From contig NZ_JAJAVF010000001.1 in assembly GCF_020531845.1 (NCBI RefSeq), positions 62,001 through 126,000 of the forward strand: DNA of 64,000 nt, in the 5' to 3' direction. The position numbers were made by a program, and so were the translations under genes. Of this stretch, positions 1-9,695 are shown one piece after another. The stretch comes from Methylobacillus methanolivorans. GTDB lineage: Bacteria > Pseudomonadota > Gammaproteobacteria > Burkholderiales > Methylophilaceae. The notes under the pieces are model-generated. The model ran no database searches. It saw only the letters and a list, made by a program, of their open reading frames with translations, and was not told where the DNA came from. Position 1 is the first letter of the stretch. Every line of letters starts with the position of its first letter.

Positions 1-2
1 CC

Positions 3-1460
3 GCCGCGCTGGAAACCGTGATCGCCAATATGCACAAGTTGGTGATCAAGCCGGCTTTCCCGCAAATCCGCGAAGTACCTATTTTCGGCGAGGACCTTTC
101 CCCGGAACAACGCATCGAATTGGAACAAAAACTGCGCAACAATCCGCAGAACTATGTCGCTCAGGAACAGGTGGAAATCTCGCAGGCCCCGGTCTGGAAC
201 GAGCAGCAGCCTGCCCTCAATGCGCTGGCGATTGGCCTACGCGTTTATGCCTGCGCCACGCCGCAAGGCTATGTCGTCATGCCAGGCGGGCTCACCCGCG
301 TCGGTAGCACCCAGGATGAGCGCGTACTCAGCATGCAGCGCGGCGGCACCAGTAAAGACACCTGGATCATCTCGCCCGGCCACAACGATTACCGCAGCCT
401 GTTGCGCAAGCCCACCTCCAGCCGCGACTTGATCCACAGTAATGTGCACCTCTCAAGCCGAATGGTGGAAAACCTGTTCTGGTTTGGCCGCTACAGCGTA
501 CGCAATCATCACTACACCCGGCTTCTGCGGACTGCGATCCACCGCCTGCTGGAGTTTTCCAGCGATCACCGCAGCGCAGAATGGCCTACCATCCAGGCCT
601 TGTGCACATGGTATGGCCTCATGGCAATAGAAACTTCACCTGAATCAGAAGACGCGCGCGCGGCTGATCTGGATGATGAATCTATCGAGGCACTGCTGAT
701 CTCCGGCATTTTCTCGATTGAGCCGGGGCAACCCAGCCTGGCGAACCATATGCAGCAATTCTTTAACCTGGCATTCAACTTACGTGAGCGCTTGTCCAGC
801 GATAACTGGCGCAGCATTAACCAGATGGTCAAGCGTTTCAGCAGTGTACCCCTGCAAAGCCCGACACTGGCCGATGCCATATTGCTGCTAGACGAAACCT
901 CGACCTCACTGGTTACCCTGGCCGGGTTTTCGCTGGATGGCATGACGCGTGACCAGGGCTGGCGCTTTTTGTCGATCGGGCGTCGCATCGAGCGGCTGCA
1001 ATTGCTCTGCACCCTGCTGCGCAATGCCTTGCTTATGCCCGCGGAAAGCAATCTGGAATGGATGCTGGAACTGTGTGATAGCATCGTCACCTATCGCTCA
1101 CGCTATGCGGCACAAGCCGAATGGCTGCCAGCGCTGGATTTGCTGCTGCTGGATGAAAACAATCCCAACTCCATGGCTTTCCAGCTAAAGGGATTAATCA
1201 AATACCTGTCACAGATTTCCGCCAACTACGGCAGCGGTGGTGAAGCCCCCTTCATCGAGCAGTTATCAAGACTGCGCTCCCTTGATCCTGACACACAACT
1301 CGCCCCAGGCAATCCTGAGTTGATTGCGTGGTTGAATGACACCTTCAATACCAGTGTCAGTTTGTCAGATGCCCTGAGCCATCGCTTCTTCAGCTATTCC
1401 GGCACATGGCAGGAACATTTACAAAAAAACAATGCCCAGCAGGCTCCCCTGCACTTCTAG
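3..1460 (+). CDS. Circularly permuted ATP-grasp / alpha-E (DUF403) protein, 5' truncated
   Basis: The reading frame is open to the left edge, so only the C-terminal ~485 residues are present. The first ~125 residues look like the tail of a circularly permuted type 2 ATP-grasp domain (VVMPGGLTRV segment). From about residue 145 the protein is an all-helical alpha-E (DUF403) domain, beginning SSRMVENLFWFGRY, which is typical of the family. Complete fusions of this kind are usually about 850 residues. Comparative genomics has linked ATP-grasp plus alpha-E proteins with an adjacent transglutaminase to a predicted peptide ligation and modification system. The next gene, 3 bp downstream on the same strand, is such a transglutaminase, which supports that context. 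The substrate is unknown. The start codon lies outside the window. Confidence 0.8.
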   Translation, partial: AALETVIANMHKLVIKPAFPQIREVPIFGEDLSPEQRIELEQKLRNNPQNYVAQEQVEISQAPVWNEQQPALNALAIGLRVYACATPQGYVVMPGGLTRVGSTQDERVLSMQRGGTSKDTWIISPGHNDYRSLLRKPTSSRDLIHSNVHLSSRMVENLFWFGRYSVRNHHYTRLLRTAIHRLLEFSSDHRSAEWPTIQALCTWYGLMAIETSPESEDARAADLDDESIEALLISGIFSIEPGQPSLANHMQQFFNLAFNLRERLSSDNWRSINQMVKRFSSVPLQSPTLADAILLLDETSTSLVTLAGFSLDGMTRDQGWRFLSIGRRIERLQLLCTLLRNALLMPAESNLEWMLELCDSIVTYRSRYAAQAEWLPALDLLLLDENNPNSMAFQLKGLIKYLSQISANYGSGGEAPFIEQLSRLRSLDPDTQLAPGNPELIAWLNDTFNTSVSLSDALSHRFFSYSGTWQEHLQKNNAQQAPLHF

Positions 1461-1463
1461 TCT

Positions 1464-2339
1464 ATGCGCTTCCAGGTTTCCCACACCACCCACTATGACT
1501 ATGACTTCAATGTCACGCTGTCACAGCAGTTCCTGCACCTGACACCGCGCAGCTTCACGTTTCAGCAATGCCAGTCACACCAATTGGTGATAGACCCATT
1601 GCCTGAGGAGCGCCAGCAAAACCTGGATTACTTCGGCAACATCACCGACTATTTCTCGATACAGACACCACACCAGACACTCACCGTCAGCTCGTATACC
1701 GAAGTGCAGCTACTCCCCAGGCTGACGCTGGACGTGATGCAGAATAGCCGGGCCTGGGAATCGGTGCGGGATGAATTGAAGCTGGAGTATGTAAAAAATG
1801 TAGAAGCGCATGCCTACCTTTTTCCCTCGCCCCATATTGCATGCAGCGATGCCTTGGCTGACTACGCCCGGCAAAGCTTCACGCCTGGTCAGCAACTTAT
1901 TCCAGCTGCATTCAACCTGACCCAACGCATCTTCACCGAGTTTGAATTCGACCCCACCGCAACGGATGTCGGTACGCCTTTATCGCAAGTCTTAGCCAAC
2001 AAGCGCGGCGTCTGCCAGGACTTTGCCCACTTCATGATAGGCTGCCTGCGGAGCATCGGCCTGGCCTGCCGTTATGTCAGTGGCTACATCCTGACCAAGC
2101 CGCCGGAAGGCCAGCCCAAACTCATCGGCTCGGATGCCTCCCACGCCTGGGTGTCTTTATATAGCCCAGTTTATGGCTGGGTAGATTTCGACCCGACCAA
2201 CAACTGCCTGGTGCAGCATGAGCACATCACCGTGGCATGGGGCCGCGATTTCAGCGATGTGTCGCCGATACGTGGCGTAGTGCTGGGTGGCGGTGCTCAC
2301 TCGCTGGATGTCAGCGTCACGGTGGAACCCAAGTCATAG
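1464..2339 (+). CDS. Transglutaminase-like cysteine protease family protein
   Basis: A 291-residue protein with an N-terminal bacterial transglutaminase beta-domain (RFQVSHTTHYDYDF) and a transglutaminase core at about residues 150-260. The papain-like triad is visible: Cys in RGVCQDFAHF, His in DASHAWV and Asp in VDFDPTNN. It starts 3 bp after the ATP-grasp/alpha-E gene and is almost certainly co-transcribed with it. Members of this family are predicted to act as amidases or peptidases on peptides made or modified by the partner ATP-grasp enzyme; none of that can be tested from sequence. No signal peptide is visible, so it is probably cytoplasmic. Confidence 0.85.
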   Translation: MRFQVSHTTHYDYDFNVTLSQQFLHLTPRSFTFQQCQSHQLVIDPLPEERQQNLDYFGNITDYFSIQTPHQTLTVSSYTEVQLLPRLTLDVMQNSRAWESVRDELKLEYVKNVEAHAYLFPSPHIACSDALADYARQSFTPGQQLIPAAFNLTQRIFTEFEFDPTATDVGTPLSQVLANKRGVCQDFAHFMIGCLRSIGLACRYVSGYILTKPPEGQPKLIGSDASHAWVSLYSPVYGWVDFDPTNNCLVQHEHITVAWGRDFSDVSPIRGVVLGGGAHSLDVSVTVEPKS

Positions 2340-2390
2340 AACTTCATCACGATTGCATGCACGCCAGAACCATCCGCACTGTGAACAATA

Positions 2391-2415
2391 AAAAAGCCAG
2401 CAATGCTGGCTTTTT
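2391..2415. terminator. Bidirectional Rho-independent terminator
   Basis: An 11-bp stem (AAAAAGCCAGC / GCTGGCTTTTT) with a 3-nt loop lies between two convergent genes. The A-run and T-run allow termination in both directions. Confidence 0.9.
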
Positions 2416-2449
2416 ATTGCATGGTTTTCATTAGATAACCTGCTTCTTT

Positions 2450-5400
2450 TTAGAGCAATACCTTTTCTATGCCGCCATTGTTGGCCTTCTGCACATAATC
2501 CTGCATCCAGTTTGCACCCAGCACATGCTTGGCCATTTCTACTACGATGTAATCAGCTTCAATGCCCGTATCTTCACCGTAACGTGCCAAGCCTTGCAGG
2601 CACGATGGACAAGAAGTGAGGATTTTCACGTCCTGTTCGGGCGCACCTGGGGTCAAGCCCAGTTTGGCCATGCCTTTTTCCAACTCTTCCTGCTTGCGCA
2701 TCTTGACCTGGGTTGCAATATCGGGACGCGCGACAGCAAAAGTGCCGGATTCCCCGCAACAACGGTCATTCAACGCGACATCGTTCTCCCCAACCAACGC
2801 CTGCGTCACCTTCATCGGCGCATAAGTCTTCATCGGGCTGTGGCAAGGGTCATGGTACATATAGCGAGTACCAGTCACGCCCTCGATCTTGAAGTTCTTC
2901 TCCATCAGGTACTCGTGGATATCCAGCAACCTGGCACCGGGGAAGATGCGTTCAAACTCGTATTTCTGCAATTGATCCATACAAGTGCCGCAGGACACAA
3001 TCACCGTCTTGATATCAAGATAATTTAATGTGTTCGCCACGCGGTGGAACTGCACACGGTTATCCGCCGTGATTTGCTGGCCTTTATCGTGATTGCCGCT
3101 AGAGGTTTGCGGATACCCGCAGCACAGGTAGCCGGGTGGCAAGACGGTGATAGCGCCAGCCTCATATAACATGGCCTGCGTCGCCAGGCCGACCGTCGAG
3201 AACAAACGCTCGGAACCACATCCCGGGAAGTAAAACACAGCGTCTGAATCTTCATTGGTTTTCTGCGGGTTACGGATCACCGGCACGATGGTGTCATCTT
3301 CAATCCCCAGCAAGGCACGCGATGTCTTGGTAGGCATCGCCTTGGGCATGGGTCGATTGAGGAAGTGGATCACCTGCGCCTTGATTTCTGGCTTGCCCAA
3401 TGTGGGCGGCGGGCTCTTCTTGGTGCTATTCAGCAACCCCAACTTCTTGAATACCGCATGACCCAGGCGTTGCGCCTTGTAACCAAAGCCAACCATGGCA
3501 GTACGCATGGCGCGTATCGTGGCAGGGTCCTTGATATTAAGGAAAGTCATGGCTGCGGTGGTGCCAGGGTTAAAGTGCTTCTTACCCTGCTCACGCAGGA
3601 AATTGCGCATGGCAATCGACACATCGCCAAAATCGATATCCACCGGGCAAGGCTTTTCACAACGATGGCAGACAGTACAGTGATCGGCTACGTCATTGAA
3701 CTCGTCAAAATGCTTGAGTGAAATACCGCGACGCGTCTGCTCCTCATAGAGGAAAGCCTCAATGAGGAGCGAGGTGCCGAGAATCTTGTTGCGCGGGCTA
3801 TAAAGCAGGTTGGCACGTGGTACGTGTGTGGTACACACGGGCTTGCACTTGCCGCAACGTAGGCAATCACTAATGGAATCAGCAATGCCACCAATCGCGG
3901 ATTGCTCCATGATAATGGACTCCTGCTCCAGCAGGCCAAAAGACGGTGTGTAGGCAGAGTGCAGGCCAGAGCCAGCCATCAGCTTGCCCTTGTTAAAGCG
4001 GCCTTCAGGGTCTACCTGCTGCTTGTAGGCAGCAAACTTGGAGACGGTTTTCTCGTCCAGAAACTCCATCTTGGTGATGCCTATGCCATGCTCGCCCGAG
4101 ATCACGCCACCCAGGCCAGTCGCCAGTTTCATGATGCGCGCAACAGCTTCATGTGCCGTCTGCATCATTTCATAGTCATCAGAGTTAACCGGGATATTGG
4201 TGTGCACATTGCCATCGCCAGCATGCATGTGCAGGGCGACAAAGACGCGGCCTTTCAACACCTGCTTGTGGATTTCATCGCACTTTTCCAGGATGCGGCG
4301 ATATTCACGCCCCGTAAAAATACGGTGCAGTTCTTTCTTGACGTCCTGCTTCCAGGAGATGCGCACCTGGTGCTCCTGCACCGCACGGAAGATATTCTCC
4401 ACGGCAAGATCGCTATATTCCGGCCCCAGCAGCGACAATGCACCATCGAGGTTTTCCAGCGTAATCTTCCAGTGCTGGCGTGTGGCAGCAAACAACTCCA
4501 GCGCCATCTGGCGCTTGGTCACCAGCATCTCCGGATCAGCCTGGGTTTCATCATCTTCATACAATGGCAGCTCGCCCTGCATGAAGCTTTCCAGGCTATC
4601 CAGCAGCTTCAGCTTATTGCGGATGGAAAGCTCGATATTGATACGCTCGATACCATCGGAATAATCGCCAAGGCGTGGCAATGGGATCACCACATCTTCG
4701 TTGATCTTGAAGGCATTGGTATGTTTGGCGATCGCGGCAGTCCGCGCCCGATCCAGCCAGAATTTCTTGCGCGCCTCACTGGAAACGGCAATAAAACCCT
4801 CACCACCACGCGCATTGGCCAAACGCACCACTTGTGAAGCTGCCTCGCCCACCCCGGTTTCATCATCGCTGGCAATATCAGCGATCAAGACCATCTTGGG
4901 ACGTTCGCTACGATTAGCCTTGGTGGCATAACCCACGGCACGCAGGTAACGCTCGTCCAGATGCTCCAAACCCGCCAAGATGGTGTTGGGATGAGCATCC
5001 AGGTAATCCTTGACCTCGACAATCGAGGGCACAGCCAAGGCCACGTGACCAAAAAACTCCAGGCACACAGTACGCACATGCTTGGGCATGCGATGCAGAA
5101 TGAAGGTCGCAGAAGTAATCAGGCCATCACAACCTTCCTTCTGAATGCCTGGCAAGCCGGAAAGAAATTTATCTGTCACGTCCTTGCCCAAGCCTACGGT
5201 ACGGAAGCTCGGGCCAGGAATCTCCAGCAGCCGCGGCTCACCAATCAGGGTTTTGCCATCTTCTTCATAGCGCGTGATACGGAAGCGTGCCATGTCGATA
5301 TCGTGGATCTTGCCCTGGTTATGTTCCAGGCGCTCGACAAACAACCACTCGGCATCAGGCGTCACCATGCGCCATGAGGCCAGGTTATCCAGCGCGGTTC

Positions 5401-6307
5401 CCCACAGCACGGCCTTCTTGCCGCCTGCGTTCATGGCCACATTACCACCGATGCAAGAAGCATCTGCGGAGGTTGGGTCTACGGCGAATTCCAGACCTGC
5501 ATTCGTTGCGGCCTCCATCACGCGGCGGGTAACCACGCCTGCGCCACAATGAATCACTGGCACTTTCTCACTAACGCCGGGCAAGTCAACGTAATTAACC
5601 GCTGAATAATGATCCAGCTTCTCGGTATTGATCACCGCAGATAGCTTGGTCAACGGCACGGCACCGCCGGTATAGCCGGTACCACCTCCACGCGGGATAA
5701 TGGTCAGGCCCAGCTCAATACATACACGCACCAAGGCGGCGATTTCGTCTTCGGTATCAGGATTAATGACGACGAATGGATATTCAACACGCCAGTCCGT
5801 CGCATCCGTGACGTGAGACACGCGTGACAATCCGTCAAAACGGATATTGTCCTTGCGGGTATAACGAGAAAGCTTGGCCAGCGCCTGCTTGCGCAGGGTT
5901 TCAGTCTGACGGAAATCCTGCTCGAACTCATTCACCGCCTTACGGGCAGCAACCACCAGCTTGAGCACCTTTTGATTGCCAGCGCTACGCTCGTCAATCG
6001 CCTTGATGCGATGGTTAAGCGCATCAATCAATGCATTGCGACGCTTCTTGTTCTGGAGCAAATCATCCTGCAAATAGGGGTTTCTTGACACCACCCACAA
6101 GTCGCCTAGCACTTCAAACAGCATGCGTGCAGAGCGGCCAGTCTTGCGCTCCTCCCTTAGCTCATTGAGCACATCCCAGATTTCCTCGCCGAGGAACCTG
6201 ATGACAATTTCACGATCGGAGAACGAAGTGTAGTTATACGGGATTTCGCGTAAGCGGGCAGTCATGCTTGTAGGTGCGGAGTAAAAGGCTAATTGTATCA
6301 TGCCCAT
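2450..6307 (-). CDS. Giant FAD-linked oxidoreductase with 4Fe-4S and CCG domains (DUF3683 type)
   Basis: A 1285-residue multidomain dehydrogenase. An N-terminal DUF3683-like region (about 20-150) is followed by a PCMH-type FAD domain ([15 protein letters not shown] near 205; [10 protein letters not shown] near 285) and a FAD-linked oxidase C domain ([10 protein letters not shown]). Two 4Fe-4S motifs follow ([11 protein letters not shown] near 815, [11 protein letters not shown] near 880), then two CCG cysteine-rich domains (CCGYPQ near 1060, CCGESGT near 1185). This is a GlcD + GlcF-like fusion. Relatives oxidise D-2-hydroxyacids such as D-lactate or D-2-hydroxyglutarate and pass electrons to the quinone pool; the substrate here is not determined. 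The start is ambiguous: Met1 (6307) and Met15 (6265, [15 protein letters not shown]) both lack a good ribosome binding site. It is divergent from the TlpA-like gene. Confidence 0.85.
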   Translation of the reverse strand: MGMIQLAFYSAPTSMTARLREIPYNYTSFSDREIVIRFLGEEIWDVLNELREERKTGRSARMLFEVLGDLWVVSRNPYLQDDLLQNKKRRNALIDALNHRIKAIDERSAGNQKVLKLVVAARKAVNEFEQDFRQTETLRKQALAKLSRYTRKDNIRFDGLSRVSHVTDATDWRVEYPFVVINPDTEDEIAALVRVCIELGLTIIPRGGGTGYTGGAVPLTKLSAVINTEKLDHYSAVNYVDLPGVSEKVPVIHCGAGVVTRRVMEAATNAGLEFAVDPTSADASCIGGNVAMNAGGKKAVLWGTALDNLASWRMVTPDAEWLFVERLEHNQGKIHDIDMARFRITRYEEDGKTLIGEPRLLEIPGPSFRTVGLGKDVTDKFLSGLPGIQKEGCDGLITSATFILHRMPKHVRTVCLEFFGHVALAVPSIVEVKDYLDAHPNTILAGLEHLDERYLRAVGYATKANRSERPKMVLIADIASDDETGVGEAASQVVRLANARGGEGFIAVSSEARKKFWLDRARTAAIAKHTNAFKINEDVVIPLPRLGDYSDGIERINIELSIRNKLKLLDSLESFMQGELPLYEDDETQADPEMLVTKRQMALELFAATRQHWKITLENLDGALSLLGPEYSDLAVENIFRAVQEHQVRISWKQDVKKELHRIFTGREYRRILEKCDEIHKQVLKGRVFVALHMHAGDGNVHTNIPVNSDDYEMMQTAHEAVARIMKLATGLGGVISGEHGIGITKMEFLDEKTVSKFAAYKQQVDPEGRFNKGKLMAGSGLHSAYTPSFGLLEQESIIMEQSAIGGIADSISDCLRCGKCKPVCTTHVPRANLLYSPRNKILGTSLLIEAFLYEEQTRRGISLKHFDEFNDVADHCTVCHRCEKPCPVDIDFGDVSIAMRNFLREQGKKHFNPGTTAAMTFLNIKDPATIRAMRTAMVGFGYKAQRLGHAVFKKLGLLNSTKKSPPPTLGKPEIKAQVIHFLNRPMPKAMPTKTSRALLGIEDDTIVPVIRNPQKTNEDSDAVFYFPGCGSERLFSTVGLATQAMLYEAGAITVLPPGYLCCGYPQTSSGNHDKGQQITADNRVQFHRVANTLNYLDIKTVIVSCGTCMDQLQKYEFERIFPGARLLDIHEYLMEKNFKIEGVTGTRYMYHDPCHSPMKTYAPMKVTQALVGENDVALNDRCCGESGTFAVARPDIATQVKMRKQEELEKGMAKLGLTPGAPEQDVKILTSCPSCLQGLARYGEDTGIEADYIVVEMAKHVLGANWMQDYVQKANNGGIEKVLL

Positions 6308-6467
6308 ACTTTGAAAACTGAGCGCAAATGCAGTGCTGGTGCGGCTTTCAAGAGAATGAGAATTGTTAACAAAATTAAAAAAGCATACGCACCCCAGATG
6401 ACAAAGGGCACAAAAAGCACCACAATGACATCATAGATTCACACGATGCTGGATTGACTACTCTCCC

Positions 6468-6974
6468 ATGCCACAAAAACTGCGCAAAATCCTGATCCCA
6501 CTGGTTATTATCGGTTTGCTCGCTTTTCTCGGGTTTTCCCTCACGCAAAAGCCACAAGCCCCTGCGATCAACTTCGTTACCTTGGAAGGCAAGACCATCC
6601 CCTTGTCATCACTGCATGGCAAGATGGTCCTGGTCAACTTCTGGGCCACAGATTGCCCAGGTTGCATTGCCGAAATGCCCGGCTTGATACAAACCTACAA
6701 TGAATACAAAAACAAAGGCTTTGAGGTCGTCGCGGTTGCCATGTCCTATGATGGCATTCAGCAGGTGATCAACTACTCCAAAAACAATGCCCTGCCCTTC
6801 CCCGTCAGCCATGACAGCAGCGGCGATGCAGCACAACAATTCAACGATGTCCGAGTCACCCCCACATCATTCATTATTGATAAGCAAGGCAGGATTATCC
6901 AGAAGCTGATCGGCGAGCTGGACTTTGGCTCCCTGCGCAAACTGCTGGATCAACAACTAGGAACGGCAAGCTGA
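6468..6974 (+). CDS. TlpA-like thiol-disulfide oxidoreductase
   Basis: A 168-residue thioredoxin-fold protein. Residues ~8-25 form a signal anchor (ILIPLVIIGLLAFLGF), placing the catalytic domain outside the cytoplasmic membrane. The active site is a CPGC variant in WATDCPGCIAEMP at about residues 60-70, and the cis-Pro segment is VTPTSFIID. AhpC/TSA-like TlpA and ResA proteins of this type reduce disulfides of periplasmic targets, often in cytochrome c or copper-centre maturation. The CPGC dipeptide differs from the usual CPPC or CGPC, so its redox potential may differ. hemJ starts 1 bp after its stop, indicating co-transcription. Confidence 0.85.
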   Translation: MPQKLRKILIPLVIIGLLAFLGFSLTQKPQAPAINFVTLEGKTIPLSSLHGKMVLVNFWATDCPGCIAEMPGLIQTYNEYKNKGFEVVAVAMSYDGIQQVINYSKNNALPFPVSHDSSGDAAQQFNDVRVTPTSFIIDKQGRIIQKLIGELDFGSLRKLLDQQLGTAS

Positions 6975-6975
6975 T

Positions 6976-7389
6976 ATGTTGTGGATCAAGGCATGGCACA
7001 TCATCTTCATGGTGACTTGGTTTGCGGGGCTGTTCTATCTGCCTCGCCTGTTCGTCTACCACGCGCAGACAGAAGACAAAGTTGGCAGTGATCGCTTCAA
7101 GATCATGGAGCGTAAGCTGTTCTTTGGCATCATGACTCCAGGCGCAGTACTGACCATCTTATTTGGCCTCTGGTTATGGCACGGCTACGGCTTCTCTGGC
7201 GGCTGGCTCCATGCCAAGCTCACGCTGGTTGCTTTGCTGATCGCCTACCATCTCTATTGCGGTAAGTTGCTGTTTGATTTCAAGCATGACCGCAACCGCC
7301 ACGGCCATGTGTTCTACCGCTGGTTGAATGAGTTACCCGTATTGGCCTTGATCGCGGTCATCATATTGGTGGTCGTCAAACCTTTCTAG
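6976..7389 (+). CDS. hemJ: Protoporphyrinogen IX oxidase HemJ
   Basis: A 137-residue, four-helix membrane protein of the HemJ/UPF0093 family. The N-terminus MLWIKAWHIIFMVTWFAGLFYL carries the conserved His of the first helix, and RLFVYHAQ follows. A conserved helix with GGWLHAKLTLV and a second histidine stretch (IAYHLYCGKLL) are also present. HemJ oxidises protoporphyrinogen IX to protoporphyrin IX in the inner membrane during haem synthesis. The length matches the family (about 140 residues). The close spacing to the TlpA-like gene suggests a shared haem or redox theme, although tlpA-hemJ pairing may simply be an operon of convenience. Confidence 0.88.
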   Translation: MLWIKAWHIIFMVTWFAGLFYLPRLFVYHAQTEDKVGSDRFKIMERKLFFGIMTPGAVLTILFGLWLWHGYGFSGGWLHAKLTLVALLIAYHLYCGKLLFDFKHDRNRHGHVFYRWLNELPVLALIAVIILVVVKPF

Positions 7390-7402
7390 CCAGGATATGC
7401 CC

Positions 7403-8197
7403 ATGTTCAATCAAAATCCCTCATGGTTGATGCAATCCCTTAAGGCAAGTAAAGATGCGCCGCAGTTGCGTTTACTAAAGGTTTTCGACCTATCGCTAAC
7501 TCCTGCTCATTCTTTGCGAGAGTTGCAACAAGAACTCATACAACAAAAAAGCAGTCTGACGCGCTATTTAAGCAAACAAGCCAAGGCCAGTGGCGCTCAG
7601 CTACCCGATGTGCTCGCCCAGCAAATCATCATCATGCTGGAAAACGCCTTGCAGGCAGAACTACAGCACCCAGCCAGCCAGGCACTACGCCATGCGCGTA
7701 TCGCCACAGATGCCCTGATTCATGCGCAATGCGATGGCAGTTGGCGCAAGTTGCGCGACTTCAGCATGAGCGCCAGCTTCGTCAGCCTGATCGCCATCAG
7801 CCTGTTCATGTCGTGGTATATCTTGCGGGATACAGCACCACTCCATAAATCCCCATCTAGCCATCAACTCTGGAACTTGGTTGCGCATGAACCGGCCATC
7901 AGCCACCAGCAGGTGACCGAGTTTTACAATACGGTGAAAAGCATGCGCCAAGGCACCTGCCACTTCCCGCAAGCATTAATGCTCAGTGAATCAGAACGCG
8001 GCGTGTTCCTCAACGTGATCGTGGCAGGCAATCTTTCTGCTCAAGCTGAGGAATTGGCCTTGGCAACACAACTACTTAAAAAAGTAAGCTGTGAGTACAA
8101 ACCGCTCACCATGCTCTCGGAGCCAGAACAAGCCTTTATCAAGGCACAATTAACCGTACCTGCCGTCACCAGCAAGAAACCGATCCAGCGCTCCTGA
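7403..8197 (+). CDS. Hypothetical single-pass membrane protein
   Basis: I do not recognise the family. I chose the start at the second Met (7403) because AGGA at 7392-7395 lies 7 nt upstream of it; the first Met at 7397 would be only 1 nt from that site. The 264-residue product has a helical, Gln/Leu-rich N-terminal part (about 1-115), one membrane helix near residues 120-140 (SFVSLIAISLFMSWYIL), and a C-terminal domain with two Cys (GTCHFPQ, KVSCEYKP) that would lie on the other side of the membrane. It is 13 bp downstream of hemJ and followed by a terminator, so it is the last gene of a tlpA-like/hemJ operon. Confidence 0.65.
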   Translation: MFNQNPSWLMQSLKASKDAPQLRLLKVFDLSLTPAHSLRELQQELIQQKSSLTRYLSKQAKASGAQLPDVLAQQIIIMLENALQAELQHPASQALRHARIATDALIHAQCDGSWRKLRDFSMSASFVSLIAISLFMSWYILRDTAPLHKSPSSHQLWNLVAHEPAISHQQVTEFYNTVKSMRQGTCHFPQALMLSESERGVFLNVIVAGNLSAQAEELALATQLLKKVSCEYKPLTMLSEPEQAFIKAQLTVPAVTSKKPIQRS

Positions 8198-8211
8198 TCA
8201 CTTCAGGCAAT

Positions 8212-8237
8212 AAAAAAGCCGGTCACCCGGCTTTTTT
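8212..8237. terminator. Bidirectional Rho-independent terminator
   Basis: An 11-bp stem AAAAAAGCCGG / CCGGCTTTTTT with a 4-nt loop, between the convergent hypothetical gene and the SRPBCC gene. Confidence 0.9.
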
Positions 8238-8255
8238 ATATTCCAGCAGAACAAC

Positions 8256-8750
8256 TCAATGCAAGCTGGACTTCAACTGACCCAGGCCAGACTGAAACAC
8301 GCCAGTGATTGTATCCACAGCGGCTTTGTCATCGCCAGGTGCCTTGCGCTTAAATTGGCTCGTCCACAAGACTCGACTGCCACTGCCTTCTGGCTTCACT
8401 GAAAGTGTCGCACTGTACTCACTCACAGGTAACACGCTCTCCGTGATTTTGTACGACAAGGTCATCTTCTTGGCATCACGCGCCGTCAGCGTTTCATGAA
8501 TCTTGCCCCCATCCTTCAGCGTCAGCACACGCTGAGCTCCCGGTTTATCTTCAGCTCCACTCACGATTTCCGTCGAGGCCAATGCAGGGTGCCAGCTCAT
8601 ATCACCAAAATGTCCTATCTTGGCCCATACCACCTCGACTGGCGCATCCAGCAGAATAGACTCTTTAACGGACAAAGATTTATCTGCCGCAAAGGCAGCA
8701 GGAGCCACCACCATTAACCCACCCAACATCCAAGATAAAAGTTCGCGCAT
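8256..8750 (-). CDS. Exported SRPBCC (START/Bet v1-like) family protein
   Basis: The start is set at 8750 because AGGAAGG lies 5 nt upstream and the product then begins with a clear signal peptide (MRELLSWMLGGLMVVAPAAFA, cleavage after AFA). The mature 143-residue part has SRPBCC features: SVKESILLDAPVEVVWAKIGHFGDMSWHPAL at the start, then a beta-rich core, and a C-terminal amphipathic helix (VDTITGVFQSGLGQLKSSL). Such proteins bind hydrophobic ligands in a deep cavity, and an exported member would do so in the periplasm. The ligand is unknown. The gene is divergent from a TetR-family gene 253 bp away with a palindromic operator in between, so it is a plausible target of that repressor. Confidence 0.75.
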   Translation of the reverse strand: MRELLSWMLGGLMVVAPAAFAADKSLSVKESILLDAPVEVVWAKIGHFGDMSWHPALASTEIVSGAEDKPGAQRVLTLKDGGKIHETLTARDAKKMTLSYKITESVLPVSEYSATLSVKPEGSGSRVLWTSQFKRKAPGDDKAAVDTITGVFQSGLGQLKSSLH

Positions 8751-8944
8751 ACATACCTTCCTGTAAATAGTTGACTCGTTTATTCCTACAGATGCAGCGC
8801 CTGCCAATTTACACTTTTTTATACTTTTGTAACAGTTTGTTTACACTTAAACCAAGCAGGATCGAGAAGCAGGACTTATACTCGGACATCAAATAAATTG
8901 TGCGGATCATGCGTTGGTTATCCACCTCTTCCGGCACAAACATG

Positions 8945-8964
8945 TATATACTGATTAGTATATA
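8945..8964. promoter_or_regulatory. Palindromic operator, probably for the adjacent TetR regulator
   Basis: A perfect 8-bp inverted repeat TATATACT-N4-AGTATATA sits 39 bp before the TetR start codon and between the divergent SRPBCC and tetR genes. The size and symmetry fit a TetR-family dimer site. The role is inferred from position and symmetry. Confidence 0.7.
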
Positions 8965-9003
8965 AACATTGTGTAATCTCAGGCATCCAAAAAGGATCAC
9001 AAC

Positions 9004-9576
9004 ATGTCCGTGCTACGGGAAAAAATACTCCATGTCGCGTCTGACCTTTTCCAGACGCGCGGTATCAACTCCACGGGGGTCGATACCATTGTGGCAGTCG
9101 CCGGCACCACCAAGATGACCCTATACAAGTATTTCCGTAGCAAGGAAGACCTGATCCTGGAAGTACTGCAAAAAGGCCATTCTGACTTCACTGACTGGCT
9201 CAACCAGAACCTAAGCAAGAACACAAAAAAACCTTCCGAGCGCTTGCAAAAGCTATTCGATTTTATTGAAGAATGGGTCACAGCTCCCGATTTTCGCGGC
9301 ATGGCTTTCCTCAAGGCTTCGGCGGAATTCCCCAATGAGGAAAACCCCGTACATCGTCTGTCAGCAGAGCAATCACGCCAATTTCGCCAGTTCCTGGTGG
9401 AGCTTGCTGCCGATGCAGGCGCACGCGATCCGGATAGCCTAGCGTTGCAACTTTCCATCCTGATTGAGGGTGCCATACAGGCAGAGCAGATCAAGCGTGG
9501 CTCAGGCGCTGTGAAATACGCAAAGAAAGCAGCCAAAATCCTGATTGAAAATTCATTAGAGAAACAGGCAGCTTAA
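9004..9576 (+). CDS. TetR/AcrR family transcriptional regulator
   Basis: A 190-residue protein with the N-terminal TetR helix-turn-helix (residues ~5-52: VASDLFQTRGINSTGVDTI, then TTKMTLYKYFRSKEDLI), followed by an all-helical ligand-binding domain. AAGGA lies about 10 nt before ATG. The gene is divergent from the exported SRPBCC gene, and a perfect TATATACT-N4-AGTATATA palindrome lies 39 bp upstream, consistent with autorepression and control of the neighbour. A strong terminator follows. The inducing ligand cannot be predicted. Confidence 0.88.
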   Translation: MSVLREKILHVASDLFQTRGINSTGVDTIVAVAGTTKMTLYKYFRSKEDLILEVLQKGHSDFTDWLNQNLSKNTKKPSERLQKLFDFIEEWVTAPDFRGMAFLKASAEFPNEENPVHRLSAEQSRQFRQFLVELAADAGARDPDSLALQLSILIEGAIQAEQIKRGSGAVKYAKKAAKILIENSLEKQAA

Positions 9577-9604
9577 CGATACCTAATCTTAGACAGACCA
9601 CATC

Positions 9605-9629
9605 AAGCCCGCACCCCTGCGGGCTTTTT
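9605..9629 (+). terminator. Rho-independent terminator of tetR gene
   Basis: Stem AAGCCCGCA / TGCGGGCTT with a CCCC loop, ending in five T. Confidence 0.9.
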
Positions 9630-9695
9630 CATGCTTGCAGTTGGCAGGCAGGCCTTGGATAATGCCAATTTACATACGATAGCAATAGGTTAGAC

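Noticed and set aside
3902..4837. 311-codon rightward ORF opposite the giant dehydrogenase
   Set aside because: Shadow of an unmistakable FAD/Fe-S enzyme on the other strand.
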